From positions 62,001 to 126,000 of the forward strand of contig NZ_WBIQ01000006.1 of assembly GCF_009749405.1 (NCBI RefSeq): a stretch of 64,000 bases of DNA, given 5' to 3'. Shown piece after piece: positions 15,325 through 24,165 of the stretch. The translations under genes were made by a program, and so were the position numbers. The notes below the pieces were generated by a model that saw only the letters and a program-made list of their open reading frames with translations, was not told the DNA's origin and did no database searches. The stretch is from Agromyces lapidis. GTDB taxonomy: Bacteria > Actinomycetota > Actinomycetes > Actinomycetales > Microbacteriaceae. Numbering within the stretch: the first letter of the stretch is position 1; every line of letters starts with the position of its first letter.

Positions 15325-16908
15325 ATGGCTACCTTCGGAAACCTGTCTGACCGCCTCGCGGAGACCTTCAAGAACCTCCGCACCAAGGGCAAGCTCTCCG
15401 CTTCCGACGTCGACGGCACGGTGCGCGAGATCCGTCGCGCCCTCCTCGACGCCGACGTCTCGCTCGACGTGGTCAAGCAGTTCACCGGGCACGTGCGCGA
15501 GCGCGCGCTCGGCGACGAGGTCAACAAGGCGCTGAACCCGGCCCAGCAGGTCGTGCAGATCGTCAACGAGGAGCTCGTCGCGATCCTCGGCGGCCAGCAG
15601 CGCCGCCTGCAGTTCGCGAAGAACCCGCCGACGGTGATCATGCTCGCGGGCCTCCAGGGCGCCGGCAAGACGACCCTCGCGGGCAAGCTCGCGAAGCACC
15701 TCGCGAAAGAGGGGCACACGCCGCTGCTCGTCGCGAGCGACCTGCAGCGCCCGAACGCGGTCAACCAGCTGCAGGTCGTCGGCGCGCAGGCCGGCGTGCC
15801 GGTATTCGCGCCCGAGCCGGGCAACGGCGTCGGCGACCCCGTGAAGGTCGCGAAGGCCGGCGTCGAGCAGGCGCGTCGCGCGCAGCACGACGTCGTCATC
15901 ATCGACACGGCCGGCCGTCTCGGCGTCGACGCCGAGATGATGAAGCAGGCCTCGAACATCCGCAAGGCGACGAACCCCGACGAAGTGCTCTTCGTCATCG
16001 ACGCGATGATCGGTCAAGACGCGGTCACGACCGCGAAGGCGTTCCAGGAGGGCGTCGACTTCACCGGCGTCGTGCTCTCGAAGCTCGACGGCGACGCGCG
16101 CGGCGGTGCCGCGCTCTCGGTGGCCTCGGTGACGGGCCGGCCCATCATCTTCGCGTCGACCGGTGAGGGCCTCGACGACTTCGAGCCGTTCCACCCCGAC
16201 CGCATGGCGAGCCGCATCCTCGACCTCGGCGACATCCTCACGCTCATCGAGCAGGCCCAGCAGGCCTTCGACGAAGAAGAGGCGCTGAAGGTCGCCGAGA
16301 AGCTCGCGACCGAGCAGTTCACCCTCGACGACTTCCTCGCGCAGATGCAGCAGCTGCGCGGCGCGGGCTCGATCAAGAAGATGCTCGGCATGCTGCCGGG
16401 CGCGGGCGGCATGAAGCAGCAGCTCGAGAACTTCGACGAGCGCGAGATCGTGCGCACCGAGGCGATCATCCAGTCGATGACCCCGGCCGAGCGCAAGAAC
16501 ACGAAGCTCCTGAACGGCTCGCGGCGCCTGCGTATCGCGAAGGGCTCCGGCATGACGGTCACCGACGTGAACCAGCTCGTGCAGCGCTTCGAGCAGGCCG
16601 CGAAGATGATGAAGACCGTCGCCCGCGGCGGCGTGCCGCAGATCCCCGGCATGGGCCCGATCCCGGGCGCCGGCGGCTACGGCGGCGGCAAGCGCCAGGC
16701 CGCGAAGGCGAAGAAGAAGTCGGGCGGTTCGCGCTCGGGCAACCCCGCGAAGCGCGCGGCCGAGAACCAGGCCATCGCGTCCGGCGTGACGCCGGCGGGC
16801 CAGGGGCAGGCGGCCTCGGGCTCGGGCTTCGGCCTCGGCGGCGCCAAGAAGGACGCGCCGAGCGAGGCCGACCTGGCGGCGATGCAGAAGCTGCTCGGCG
16901 GCCGCTGA
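15325..16908 (+). CDS. ffh: Signal recognition particle protein Ffh
   Basis: The 527-residue SRP54 homologue, which binds signal sequences and 4.5S RNA and docks on FtsY. The N domain spans 1-95, G1 GLQGAGKTT starts at 109, the DTAGRL motif and SKLDGDARGG follow, and the Met-rich M domain lies at about 330-440 (QMQQLRGAGSIKKMLGMLPG). The C-terminal 80 residues are a low-complexity Gly/Lys/Ala tail typical of actinobacterial Ffh. In relatives ffh is followed closely by rpsP; here about 25 kb of accessory genes lie between. Confidence 0.97.
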   Translation: MATFGNLSDRLAETFKNLRTKGKLSASDVDGTVREIRRALLDADVSLDVVKQFTGHVRERALGDEVNKALNPAQQVVQIVNEELVAILGGQQRRLQFAKNPPTVIMLAGLQGAGKTTLAGKLAKHLAKEGHTPLLVASDLQRPNAVNQLQVVGAQAGVPVFAPEPGNGVGDPVKVAKAGVEQARRAQHDVVIIDTAGRLGVDAEMMKQASNIRKATNPDEVLFVIDAMIGQDAVTTAKAFQEGVDFTGVVLSKLDGDARGGAALSVASVTGRPIIFASTGEGLDDFEPFHPDRMASRILDLGDILTLIEQAQQAFDEEEALKVAEKLATEQFTLDDFLAQMQQLRGAGSIKKMLGMLPGAGGMKQQLENFDEREIVRTEAIIQSMTPAERKNTKLLNGSRRLRIAKGSGMTVTDVNQLVQRFEQAAKMMKTVARGGVPQIPGMGPIPGAGGYGGGKRQAAKAKKKSGGSRSGNPAKRAAENQAIASGVTPAGQGQAASGSGFGLGGAKKDAPSEADLAAMQKLLGGR

Positions 16909-16949
16909 CCGGCTGAGCCCGCCCGGGTCGGGTGCGCGCGGCGCCGTGT

Positions 16950-18119
16950 TCAGCCGGCGGATGCTCCGTGGTCGCCGTGCGGCGCGACCCCCTCGCGCAG
17001 CTCACGGGCGAGATGCGCGACGACGGCCCTGAGGTCGCCGCCCGCGGCGTTGGCGACGTCGAGCTGGCGCTGAGCGCTCGCGCCCGAGTCGAGGGTCGCC
17101 CGTACGCCCTGGAGCTCGACTGCGCAGCCGAGCCGTTCAGCGACCGGGGCGAGGGTCGTGAGGAGCTCCCGCAGGTCGTCGGCGACGGGTTTCTCGGTGC
17201 CCGAGACATCCGTGATGACCTCGGCGGCGAGCCCGTATCGCGCCGCGCGCCACTTGTTCTCGCGCACGTACCAGGGCTGCAGCACGGTGAGCGTCTCGCC
17301 GTCGTCGAGGCGCGTCGACATCCACTCGACGAGGCACTGCACGAGTGCGCCGATCGCGGCGATCTCGGCCGCGGTCGACACGCCGTCGCAGACGCGCACC
17401 TCGACGGTGCCCCAGCGAGGCGAGGGGCGGATGTCCCAACGGACCTCGCTGTGGTCCTCGATGACGCCGGTGCGCACGAGGTCGCCGACGTAGCGCTCGT
17501 ACGCCGCCCAGTCGGCGAGCGGGTAGGGCAGTCCAGCCGTGGGCAGCTGCTGGAACATGAGCGCGCGGTTCGAGGCGTAGCCGGTGTCGACACCGGCCCA
17601 GAACGGACTCGAGGCGCTGAGCGCCTGCAGATGAGGAAGGTAGGCGAGCAGCCCGTCGAGGACCGGCAGCGCCTTGTCGCGGTGCTCGAGGCCGACGTGC
17701 ACGTGCACACCCCAGATCATCATGTTGCGGCCCCACCAGCGGGTGCGCTCGATGAGCTTGTGGTACCTGGGCTTGTCGGTGAGGTGCTGGTCGTACCACT
17801 GGCTGAACGGGTGCGATCCGCTGCAGATGAGGTCGTAGTCGCCGAGCCCGTCGATGACCGCGCGCACCTCGGCGAGCTGCTGTTCGAGGTCGCGCACCGC
17901 GCCCGCGATCGTCGTGTGCACCCCGCTCACCAGTTCGACGGTGTTCGTCAAGAGCTCGGAGGTGATCGAGGGGTGCTTGCCGCCGGGGCTGCCCGCATCG
18001 AGCAGCTCGAGCACCCGATCGCCGATCGAGGCGAGTTCGCCGGTCGCGCGGTCCACGATCGCGATCTCCCATTCGAGGCCGACGGTGGATCGTCGGGAAT
18101 GCGCGAACTCGATCGGCAT
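16950..18119 (-). CDS. Glutamate-cysteine ligase, GCS2/YbdK type
   Basis: A 389-residue carboxylate-amine ligase of the GCS2 family, members of which join glutamate to cysteine or another amine using ATP. The N-terminus FAHSRRSTVGLEWEIAIVDR contains the conserved GxEWE motif that holds ATP and metal, and the middle has GVHVHVGLEHRD and the SSPFWAG segment. ATG 18119 is chosen because it follows GAGGAAGGCCGCC. Actinobacteria make mycothiol rather than glutathione, so the product may be gamma-glutamylcysteine for ergothioneine (EgtA role) or another amide. It converges on ffh and diverges from the GntR gene. Confidence 0.85.
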   Translation of the reverse strand: MPIEFAHSRRSTVGLEWEIAIVDRATGELASIGDRVLELLDAGSPGGKHPSITSELLTNTVELVSGVHTTIAGAVRDLEQQLAEVRAVIDGLGDYDLICSGSHPFSQWYDQHLTDKPRYHKLIERTRWWGRNMMIWGVHVHVGLEHRDKALPVLDGLLAYLPHLQALSASSPFWAGVDTGYASNRALMFQQLPTAGLPYPLADWAAYERYVGDLVRTGVIEDHSEVRWDIRPSPRWGTVEVRVCDGVSTAAEIAAIGALVQCLVEWMSTRLDDGETLTVLQPWYVRENKWRAARYGLAAEVITDVSGTEKPVADDLRELLTTLAPVAERLGCAVELQGVRATLDSGASAQRQLDVANAAGGDLRAVVAHLARELREGVAPHGDHGASAG

Positions 18120-18303
18120 GGCGGCCTTCCTCGGGGTCGCGCGCGGGGGGCGGCCCGTGCGCCAATCATCCCACGGGGCACCCCGCCGATCGCCGGTGCG
18201 ACGCGGGATGACGTCGGCCGGGTTCGCCGGTTCGGACGGCTGACTGGAGTACGATGTGCCGCATGATATCTCGCCAGATCGGTACCCCGTGAGCCCCGAG
18301 CCG

Positions 18304-18954
18304 ATGCGGTTGCTCGAGGTGCAGAGCCTGCGCGAACAGGTCGAGCGTACGCTGTCCTCGCGGATCGTGGCGGGCGAGTTCGCACCGGGGGCCGTGCTCA
18401 CGGTGCCGACGCTCGCCGCCGAGTTCGGGGTCAGCGCGACGCCCGTGCGCGAGGCGATGCTGAACCTCGCCCGGCGCGGGTTCCTGAGCCCGATCCGCAA
18501 CCGCGGCTTCCGCGTGACCGAGATCTCGCTCGACGAGCTCAGGGAGCTCGGCGAGGTACGGGCGCTGCTCGAGGCCCCGCCGATGCGTCGGCTCGCAGGA
18601 AACCTGCCCGACGCGACGGTCGCGCGGCTCGAAGAACTCGCGGCCGAGATCGTCGCCGCGGGCCGTGAGGGCCGGTTCGAGGACTACCTCGAGGCCGACA
18701 CGGCGTTCCACCTCACCCTGCTCGAGCTCACCGGAAACCGGCACCTCGTTCGGCTCGTGAGCGAGTTGCGGCAGCAGACGCGTCTCGTCGGGCTCGTGAA
18801 CCTGGCCGAGAGCGATGCGCTCGTGGCCTCCTCGCTCGAGCACACCGAGCTCGTGCGACTGCTCGTGGCGGGCGACGGCGTCGCCGCCGAAGACCTGATG
18901 CGCCGCCACGTCGGCCACGTCGCCGGGCTCTGGAGCGGTCAGGACGAGGGCTGA
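18304..18954 (+). CDS. GntR-family (FadR/FCD) regulator of the catabolic island
   Basis: A 216-residue regulator with an N-terminal winged helix (ILxG-like IVAGEFAPGAVLTVPTLAAE then FGVSATPVREAMLNLARRGF) and a C-terminal all-helical FCD domain holding the Asp/His ligand-binding residues (LEADTAFHLTLLELTGNRHL, and RRHVGHV). A TACGAT -10 element at 18250-18255 would start transcription near 18262, favouring ATG 18304 or GTG 18289. It sits directly upstream of, and on the same strand as, the ABC importer that opens the hydroxyproline island, and is the only FCD regulator in it, so it is the likely reader of the 12-bp operators at 19033, 19055, 27117 and 32815. The effector is probably a hydroxyproline-pathway compound (inference). 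Confidence 0.85.
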   Translation: MRLLEVQSLREQVERTLSSRIVAGEFAPGAVLTVPTLAAEFGVSATPVREAMLNLARRGFLSPIRNRGFRVTEISLDELRELGEVRALLEAPPMRRLAGNLPDATVARLEELAAEIVAAGREGRFEDYLEADTAFHLTLLELTGNRHLVRLVSELRQQTRLVGLVNLAESDALVASSLEHTELVRLLVAGDGVAAEDLMRRHVGHVAGLWSGQDEG

Positions 18955-19032
18955 CGGGCTGACGCCCGGCACCCGCGGCGAACCGCTTCGATAACGGTTG
19001 GGTCGCGGCGCTTGCGAGGCGCCCGCCGAGCA

Positions 19033-19066
19033 GTAATATGTCACGTATCGCAGAGTGACATGTCAC
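19033..19066 (+). promoter_or_regulatory. Tandem 12-bp operators upstream of the branched-chain-type importer
   Basis: GTAATATGTCAC at 19033-19044 and the perfect palindrome GTGACATGTCAC at 19055-19066 are 22 bp apart, two helical turns. A third, weaker copy overlaps at 19062-19073. The same 12-mer pattern recurs before the deaminase and the reductase genes of this island. The pair lies 48 bases upstream of the start codon of the importer's binding protein, where a repressor would block transcription. Confidence 0.7.
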
Positions 19067-19113
19067 ACGTGACGCGCATTCTGATCATGCATCGACGCAT
19101 CAGAGGAGAGCCC

Positions 19114-20298
19114 ATGTCCCACGGAACCCGGCGCCGCACGCGCACCCTGCAACTCGCCGCCGCCGCGAGCCTGATCCTCGTCACCGCCGGCTGCTCAGGC
19201 GGCCTCGGCGGCGACGGCGGCGGAGGCGGCGACGCCGACGGCCCGATCAGCTTCGGCATGCTCGCCCCGTTCTCGGGCAGCGAGTCGGCCTTCGGCGCCT
19301 ACATGGAGAACGGCGCCCAGCTCGCCGTCGACGAGATCAACGCCGACGGCGGCGTGCTCGGTCGCGAACTCCAGCTCGTCGTCGAAGACGACGCCTGCGA
19401 CGCCACGACCGCCGTGGCCGGAGCCAACAAGCTCGTCACCGACGGCATCGTCGCCTCGGTCGGCGGGTACTGCTCGGGAGCCACCCTTCCCACGCTCCCG
19501 ATCTTCGACGAGGCGGGGATCCCCATGGTGATCCCGGCCGCGAACGCCAACTCGCTCGTGGAGGAGGGGCTTCCCGGCGTCTTCCTCATCAACGGCACCG
19601 GCACCCAGCAGGCAGCGGCCGCGGTGCAGTACGCCGAGCAGATCGGCGCCACGAGCGTCGCCGCGATCGACGACGCGACCGCGTACTCGGCCGACCTCGC
19701 GGCATCCTTCGTCGAGCAGGCCGCCGATGCCGGCCTCGACGTCGCCTTCGAGGCGACCGTCACCCCCGGCGAGAACGACTACTCGGCCGTCGCCACCCAG
19801 CTCGCCGATGAACAGCCCCAGCTCATCTACTGGACCGGCTACTACCAGGAGGGCGGACTCATCGCCCGCCAGTCGAGCGACGCCGGCTTCGCCGGAGCGT
19901 TCCTCGTGGGCGACGGCTCGGTCGACGCGAAGTTCGCCGAGATCGCCGGAGACGGCTACACCGACAACGTCGTCGGCACCTTCACGCAGACGCCCGACAT
20001 GATCGAGGGCGCCGACGACTGGATCGCCGACTACACCGAGCTCGCGGGCGCCGCTCCCGGCCCGTACTCGACGCAGTCCTACGACGCCGTGCGCGTCATG
20101 GCCCAGGCGATCGAGGACGCGGGCAGCACCGAGTTCGACGACGTCGTCGCGGCGCTCGAGGGCCTCGACGGATTCGAGACCTTCGCCGGCCCCCTCACCT
20201 TCACCGAGAGCCACACGCTCTCGGGCGGCGGCTTCGTGATCGTCTCGATCGACCCGGCGACCGGCGCATTCGTCCTGAAGGACGACCTCCAGGGATGA
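19114..20298 (+). CDS. ABC importer substrate-binding lipoprotein, branched-chain amino-acid type
   Basis: A 394-residue extracellular solute-binding protein. The signal peptide ends in the lipobox VTAGCSGG, so it is anchored by a lipidated Cys, followed by a Gly/Asp linker. The rest is a two-lobed Peripla_BP_6 (LivJ-like) domain with typical segments SFGMLAPFSGSESAFGAYM and VVEDDACDATTAVAGANKLV. The ATG at 19114 follows AGAGGAGAGCCC. It opens a livKHMGF-like operon and is separated from the permease by a hairpin. Given its neighbours, the ligand is more likely hydroxyproline, proline or a derivative than leucine; that is inferred. Confidence 0.9.
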   Translation: MSHGTRRRTRTLQLAAAASLILVTAGCSGGLGGDGGGGGDADGPISFGMLAPFSGSESAFGAYMENGAQLAVDEINADGGVLGRELQLVVEDDACDATTAVAGANKLVTDGIVASVGGYCSGATLPTLPIFDEAGIPMVIPAANANSLVEEGLPGVFLINGTGTQQAAAAVQYAEQIGATSVAAIDDATAYSADLAASFVEQAADAGLDVAFEATVTPGENDYSAVATQLADEQPQLIYWTGYYQEGGLIARQSSDAGFAGAFLVGDGSVDAKFAEIAGDGYTDNVVGTFTQTPDMIEGADDWIADYTELAGAAPGPYSTQSYDAVRVMAQAIEDAGSTEFDDVVAALEGLDGFETFAGPLTFTESHTLSGGGFVIVSIDPATGAFVLKDDLQG

Positions 20299-20304
20299 AC
20301 CGAC

Positions 20305-20331
20305 GGGGTGCGGGCCAGAAGCCCGCACCCC
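20305..20331 (+). terminator. Intercistronic hairpin after the binding-protein gene
   Basis: A perfect 11-bp stem (GGGGTGCGGGC paired with GCCCGCACCCC) with a CAGAA loop begins six bases after the stop of the binding-protein gene and is not followed by a T run. It probably stabilises the upstream mRNA or causes partial termination, so that more binding protein than permease is made, as is common in such operons. Confidence 0.6.
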
Positions 20332-20364
20332 GCACCGGCCCTCGGAAGGAGCCGCACCACCGTG

Positions 20365-21252
20365 ATGCAACTCATCTGGAACGGGATCATCGTCGGGTCG
20401 TTCTACGCGCTCGTCGCGCTCGGCTACAGCATGGTCTACGGAATCATCAAGCTGCTGAACTTCGCCCACGGCGACATCTACATGCTCGGCGCCTTCGTCG
20501 GGTTCTTCACCCTCAGCTCGTTCGGCATCTCCAACGAGACGTCCATCCCGCTGCTGCTCGTCGTGCTGCTGCTCTCGATGGTCACGACCGGGCTCATCGG
20601 CGTCGGCATCGAACGGATCGCCTACCGGCCGTTGCGGCGGAGTCCGCGCCTCGCGGTGCTGATCACCGCGATCGGCGTCTCGTTCACCCTCGAGTACGGC
20701 GTGCGCCAGATCTTCGGTCCGAACCCCGAGGCGTTCCCGATCCGGCTCGAGTCGAGCGGGTTCGAGGTGGCCGGCGTCCGCGTGACCGCCTCGCAGCTCG
20801 TGCTCGTCATCATCGCCGCCGCCCTCATGCTCGTGCTCGCGCACATCGTCGAACGCACCCGCCAGGGTCGCGCGATGCGCGCGATCGCCCTCGACCCGCA
20901 GGGCGCGCAGCTCATGGGCGTGAACGTCGACCGCGTGATCTCGACGGTCTTCTTCATCGGTTCGGCGCTCGCGGGCGCCGCCGGTGTCATGGCCGGGGCG
21001 TACTACGGGTCGATCGACTTCCTGATGGGCTTCATCATCGGGTTGAAGGCCTTCACGGCCGCCGTCATCGGCGGCATCGGCAATCTCTACGGCGCCATGC
21101 TCGGCGGGCTGCTGCTCGGCCTGCTCGAGTCCTTCGGCGCCGCCTGGTTCGGCGGGGAGTGGCGCGACGTGTTCTCGTTCGCGTTCCTCATCCTCTTCCT
21201 GACCTTCAAACCGACGGGCCTGCTCGGTGCCCGTGTCGTCGAGAGGATGTGA
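20365..21252 (+). CDS. Branched-chain-type ABC permease, LivH-like
   Basis: A 295-residue integral membrane protein of the LivH family, with about eight hydrophobic segments, beginning MQLIWNGIIVGSFYALVALG. The conserved motif GYSMVYGIIKLLNFAHGDIY and the cytoplasmic segment RAIALDPQGAQLMGVNVDRV, which contacts the ATPases, are present. The start is ATG 20365 or the GTG one codon earlier. It pairs with the LivM-like permease that begins two bases after its stop. Confidence 0.93.
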   Translation: MQLIWNGIIVGSFYALVALGYSMVYGIIKLLNFAHGDIYMLGAFVGFFTLSSFGISNETSIPLLLVVLLLSMVTTGLIGVGIERIAYRPLRRSPRLAVLITAIGVSFTLEYGVRQIFGPNPEAFPIRLESSGFEVAGVRVTASQLVLVIIAAALMLVLAHIVERTRQGRAMRAIALDPQGAQLMGVNVDRVISTVFFIGSALAGAAGVMAGAYYGSIDFLMGFIIGLKAFTAAVIGGIGNLYGAMLGGLLLGLLESFGAAWFGGEWRDVFSFAFLILFLTFKPTGLLGARVVERM

Positions 21253-21253
21253 C

Positions 21254-22465
21254 GTGGCCCGCGATCTCGCCGCCGCGCTGAAGCACGCGCCGCTGCGCGC
21301 CCCGGCGCCCCTGTTCGACCGCCCCGCGGCACCCCGCGGCATCCTCGACTCGCAACGCGGCTTCATGCGCGCCCTCGGTGCGCTCTGCGTCGTGCTCGTC
21401 GCGATCCTCCCCTTCGTCGACGCCTCGCGGTACACGATCTCGATCGCGACGAGCGCGCTCATCTACGTCATGCTGTGCATGGGCCTCAACGTCGTCGTCG
21501 GGTACGCCGGGCTGCTCGACCTCGGGTACATCGCGTTCTTCGCCGTCGGGGCCTACGTCTCGGGCATCTTCACGACGGTGCTCGGATTCCCGATGTGGCT
21601 CGCGCTGCCCGCCACGATCCTCGCGTGCATCCTCGCCGGCATCATCATCGGTGCTCCGACGCTGCGACTGCGCAGCGACTACCTCGCGATCGTGACGCTC
21701 GGCTTCGGCGAGATCATCCGCATCACGGCGAACAACCTCGAGGTGACCGGCGGCCCCTCGGGCATCCACGGCATCCCCACCTGGGAGTTCTTCGGATGGA
21801 GCTTCGCCGACGGCTTCACGATCGGCGGCATCGAGTTCCCCGAGCGCGTGGTGTTCTACTACTTCGTCGCCCTCGTCGTCATCGTGGTCGGCGTGATCGG
21901 CGCGGGGCGGCTCGGCAAGGGCAAGCTCGGCCGGGCGTGGAAGGCGGTGCGCGACGACGAGGACGCCGCCGAGGCGATGGGCATCAACACCTACGTCGCG
22001 AAGATCTCGGCCTACATCATCGGCGCCGTCTGGGCGGGCATGGCGGGGCAGCTCATGGCGACCCACCTCTCGGCGATCAGCCCGAACAGCTTCCAGTTCC
22101 TCTACTCGACGCTCATCCTCATGGCCGTCGTGCTCGGCGGCATGGGCTCGACCCCCGGCGTCATCATCGGCGCGCTCTTCGTGTCGCTCGCCCCCGAGCT
22201 GCTGCGCGACTTCGCCGAATGGCGCTACCTCATCTTCGGCGTGCTGCTCGTCGTGGTCATGCTGTTCCGTCCGGCCGGGCTCTGGCCCGCGACGGCCGTG
22301 CTGCCGTGGCTCAAGAAGCGACGACCGCAGCCGCCGCCGTTCACCGCGGCGATCGGCGCGGTCGACGAGGCCGCGAGCACGGGCGGCGACGCCGTCGAAC
22401 CGAGCGTCATGGAGTCGGTCGACGGACTGCCGGCGACCGACGCGGAAGAGGGGAGGCGCGGATGA
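21254..22465 (+). CDS. Branched-chain-type ABC permease, LivM-like
   Basis: A 403-residue second permease subunit. After about 40 polar residues the hydrophobic core begins (RALGALCVVLVAILPFV) and includes the LivM segments GLNVVVGYAGLLDLGYIAFF and TLRLRSDYLAIVTLGFGEII, the latter being the coupling region. The C-terminal 50 residues are a soluble tail. GTG 21254 is the start because it follows the LivH stop by one base; the gene ends in an ATGA overlap with the first ATPase. Confidence 0.93.
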   Translation: MARDLAAALKHAPLRAPAPLFDRPAAPRGILDSQRGFMRALGALCVVLVAILPFVDASRYTISIATSALIYVMLCMGLNVVVGYAGLLDLGYIAFFAVGAYVSGIFTTVLGFPMWLALPATILACILAGIIIGAPTLRLRSDYLAIVTLGFGEIIRITANNLEVTGGPSGIHGIPTWEFFGWSFADGFTIGGIEFPERVVFYYFVALVVIVVGVIGAGRLGKGKLGRAWKAVRDDEDAAEAMGINTYVAKISAYIIGAVWAGMAGQLMATHLSAISPNSFQFLYSTLILMAVVLGGMGSTPGVIIGALFVSLAPELLRDFAEWRYLIFGVLLVVVMLFRPAGLWPATAVLPWLKKRRPQPPPFTAAIGAVDEAASTGGDAVEPSVMESVDGLPATDAEEGRRG

Positions 22466-23433
22466 GCGCGTTGCTCGAGGTCACCGATCTCACCCTGCGA
22501 TTCGGCGGCGTGAAGGCCGTCGACGGATTGAGCTTCGAGGTCCGCGAGGGCGAGATCCTCGCCGTCATCGGGCCGAACGGCGCCGGCAAGACGAGCGCGT
22601 TCAACTGCATCTCGGGGTTCTACCTGCCGACGTCGGGCTCGGTGGTGTTCCAGGGACGGAGCATCGTGCGCGAGGTGCCGCGGCTGTGGCACTCGCTGCG
22701 ACTCGTGCACCTCCTGCAGAGCTTCGGCTTCTACCGGGTGCTGCCCTCGCGGGTCACGAAGTGGGGGATGGCCCGCACCTTCCAGAACCTGCGCCTGTTC
22801 CGCGAGCTGTCGGTGCTCGACAACGTCAAGACGGCGATGCACGCGAACCTGCGCGAGGGATTCTGGTCGACCCTGCTCCACACCCCCGGGTACCGCCGCG
22901 CCGAGGCCGCGTGCGCCCGCGAGGCGCGCGGCTGGCTCGACTTCGTCGGCTTCGACGACGACGAGGAGCTCTACGTCGGGCAGCTGCCCTACGGCGAGCA
23001 GCGTCGGGTCGAGATCGCCCGGGCGCTCGCGACGAGCCCGAAGCTGCTCCTCCTCGACGAGCCGGCGGCCGGCCTCAACTTCAACGAGAAGCAGGCGCTC
23101 ATGGCGCTCATCAGGAAGGTCAGGGACCTCGGGGTCGCCGTCGTCCTGATCGAGCACGACATGGGCATGGTGATGGAGCTCGCCGAGCGGATCGTCGTGC
23201 TCAACTACGGCCGCGAGATCGCCGACGGCACCCCAGAGGAGATCAAGGCCGACCCGCTCGTCATCGAGGCCTATCTCGGCGTCGACGACGACGGCGCGGC
23301 CGTCGACGACACGCGCCTGCGGACGGGCGCCGTCTCGGCCGACGCCATCGCGGCGGCCATCGGAGACGGGGCGGGCGGGGCATCCACACCGCTGCCGGGA
23401 ACCCGCGCAGATCAGGAAGGCGACGTACGATGA
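22462..23433 (+). CDS. Branched-chain-type ABC ATPase, LivG-like
   Basis: A 323-residue ATPase with Walker A GPNGAGKTS, the signature LPYGEQRRVEIARALATSPK and Walker B LLLLDEPAAGLN; the H-loop is LIEHDMG. The LivG-type segment ARTFQNLRLFRELSVLDNV is present. A Gly/Ala/Asp-rich tail of about 40 residues follows the domain and is longer than usual. ATG overlaps the LivM stop, and its own stop overlaps the start of the second ATPase. Confidence 0.95.
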   Translation: MSALLEVTDLTLRFGGVKAVDGLSFEVREGEILAVIGPNGAGKTSAFNCISGFYLPTSGSVVFQGRSIVREVPRLWHSLRLVHLLQSFGFYRVLPSRVTKWGMARTFQNLRLFRELSVLDNVKTAMHANLREGFWSTLLHTPGYRRAEAACAREARGWLDFVGFDDDEELYVGQLPYGEQRRVEIARALATSPKLLLLDEPAAGLNFNEKQALMALIRKVRDLGVAVVLIEHDMGMVMELAERIVVLNYGREIADGTPEEIKADPLVIEAYLGVDDDGAAVDDTRLRTGAVSADAIAAAIGDGAGGASTPLPGTRADQEGDVR

Positions 23434-24140
23434 CGACCCTCGAAGTGGCCGATGTCGAGGTCTACTACGGCCGGGTGCACGCCCTGCGCAAGCTGAGCTT
23501 CACCGTGGGCGAGGGTGAGATCGTGTGCCTGCTCGGCAACAACGGCGCCGGCAAGTCGACCACCATGAACCTCCTGTCCGGGCTCGTCCGGCCGAAGTCC
23601 GGCCGGGTGACGTGGGACGGCATGGACCTCGCGACCGCCAAGCCGTGGGACATCGTCGCCTCGGGGCTCATCCACGTGCCCGAGGGCCGGCGCATCTTCT
23701 CGACCATGACGGTGCACGAGAACCTGCTGCTCGGCGGCTACACGGTGCGCGACCGCCGCGCCGTCGACGAACGCATCGAGCGCGTCTACGAGCTCATGCC
23801 CCGACTCGCCGAGCGTCGCAGGCAGCAGGGCGGCACGCTGTCGGGCGGCGAGCAGCAGATGGTCGCCATCGGCCGCGCCATCGTCGGGGGACCGAAGCTG
23901 CTGCTGCTCGACGAGCCCTCGATGGGGCTCGCCCCGCTCGTCGTCAAGCAGGTCATGGAGATCGTCGCCGCGATCAACGCGCAGGGCACGACCGTGCTGC
24001 TCGTCGAGCAGAACGCGCGGGCGGCGCTGAAGATCGCGCACCGCGCCTACGTCGTCGAGACGGGGAGCACCACGCTCTCGGGGCCCGCCGCGGAGCTCGC
24101 CCGCGACGCCCGCGTCGTCGAGGCGTATCTGGGATCCTGA
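23430..24140 (+). CDS. Branched-chain-type ABC ATPase, LivF-like
   Basis: A compact 236-residue ATPase: Walker A GNNGAGKST, signature LSGGEQQMVAIGRAIVGGPK, Walker B LLLDEPSMGLAP and H-loop LVEQNA. EVYYGRVHALRKLSFTVGEG and VPEGRRIFSTMTVHENL are characteristic of LivF. It completes the importer, and the FAD-dependent dehydrogenase gene starts 25 bases later, linking uptake to catabolism. Confidence 0.95.
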   Translation: MTTLEVADVEVYYGRVHALRKLSFTVGEGEIVCLLGNNGAGKSTTMNLLSGLVRPKSGRVTWDGMDLATAKPWDIVASGLIHVPEGRRIFSTMTVHENLLLGGYTVRDRRAVDERIERVYELMPRLAERRRQQGGTLSGGEQQMVAIGRAIVGGPKLLLLDEPSMGLAPLVVKQVMEIVAAINAQGTTVLLVEQNARAALKIAHRAYVVETGSTTLSGPAAELARDARVVEAYLGS

Positions 24141-24165
24141 GACGGAAGAGCACGGAAGGACAGCG

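Noticed and set aside
16909-16957. 8-bp inverted repeat CCGGCTGA/TCAGCCGG between ffh and the ligase gene
   Set aside because: The arms are far apart (33 nt), and the right arm includes the stop codon of the ligase gene; too weak to call a terminator.
18250-18275. Possible GntR operator at its own promoter (GATGTG-N4-ATG similarity to the 32811 site)
   Set aside because: Only six plus three bases match and the GTRRYATATTAC core is absent.
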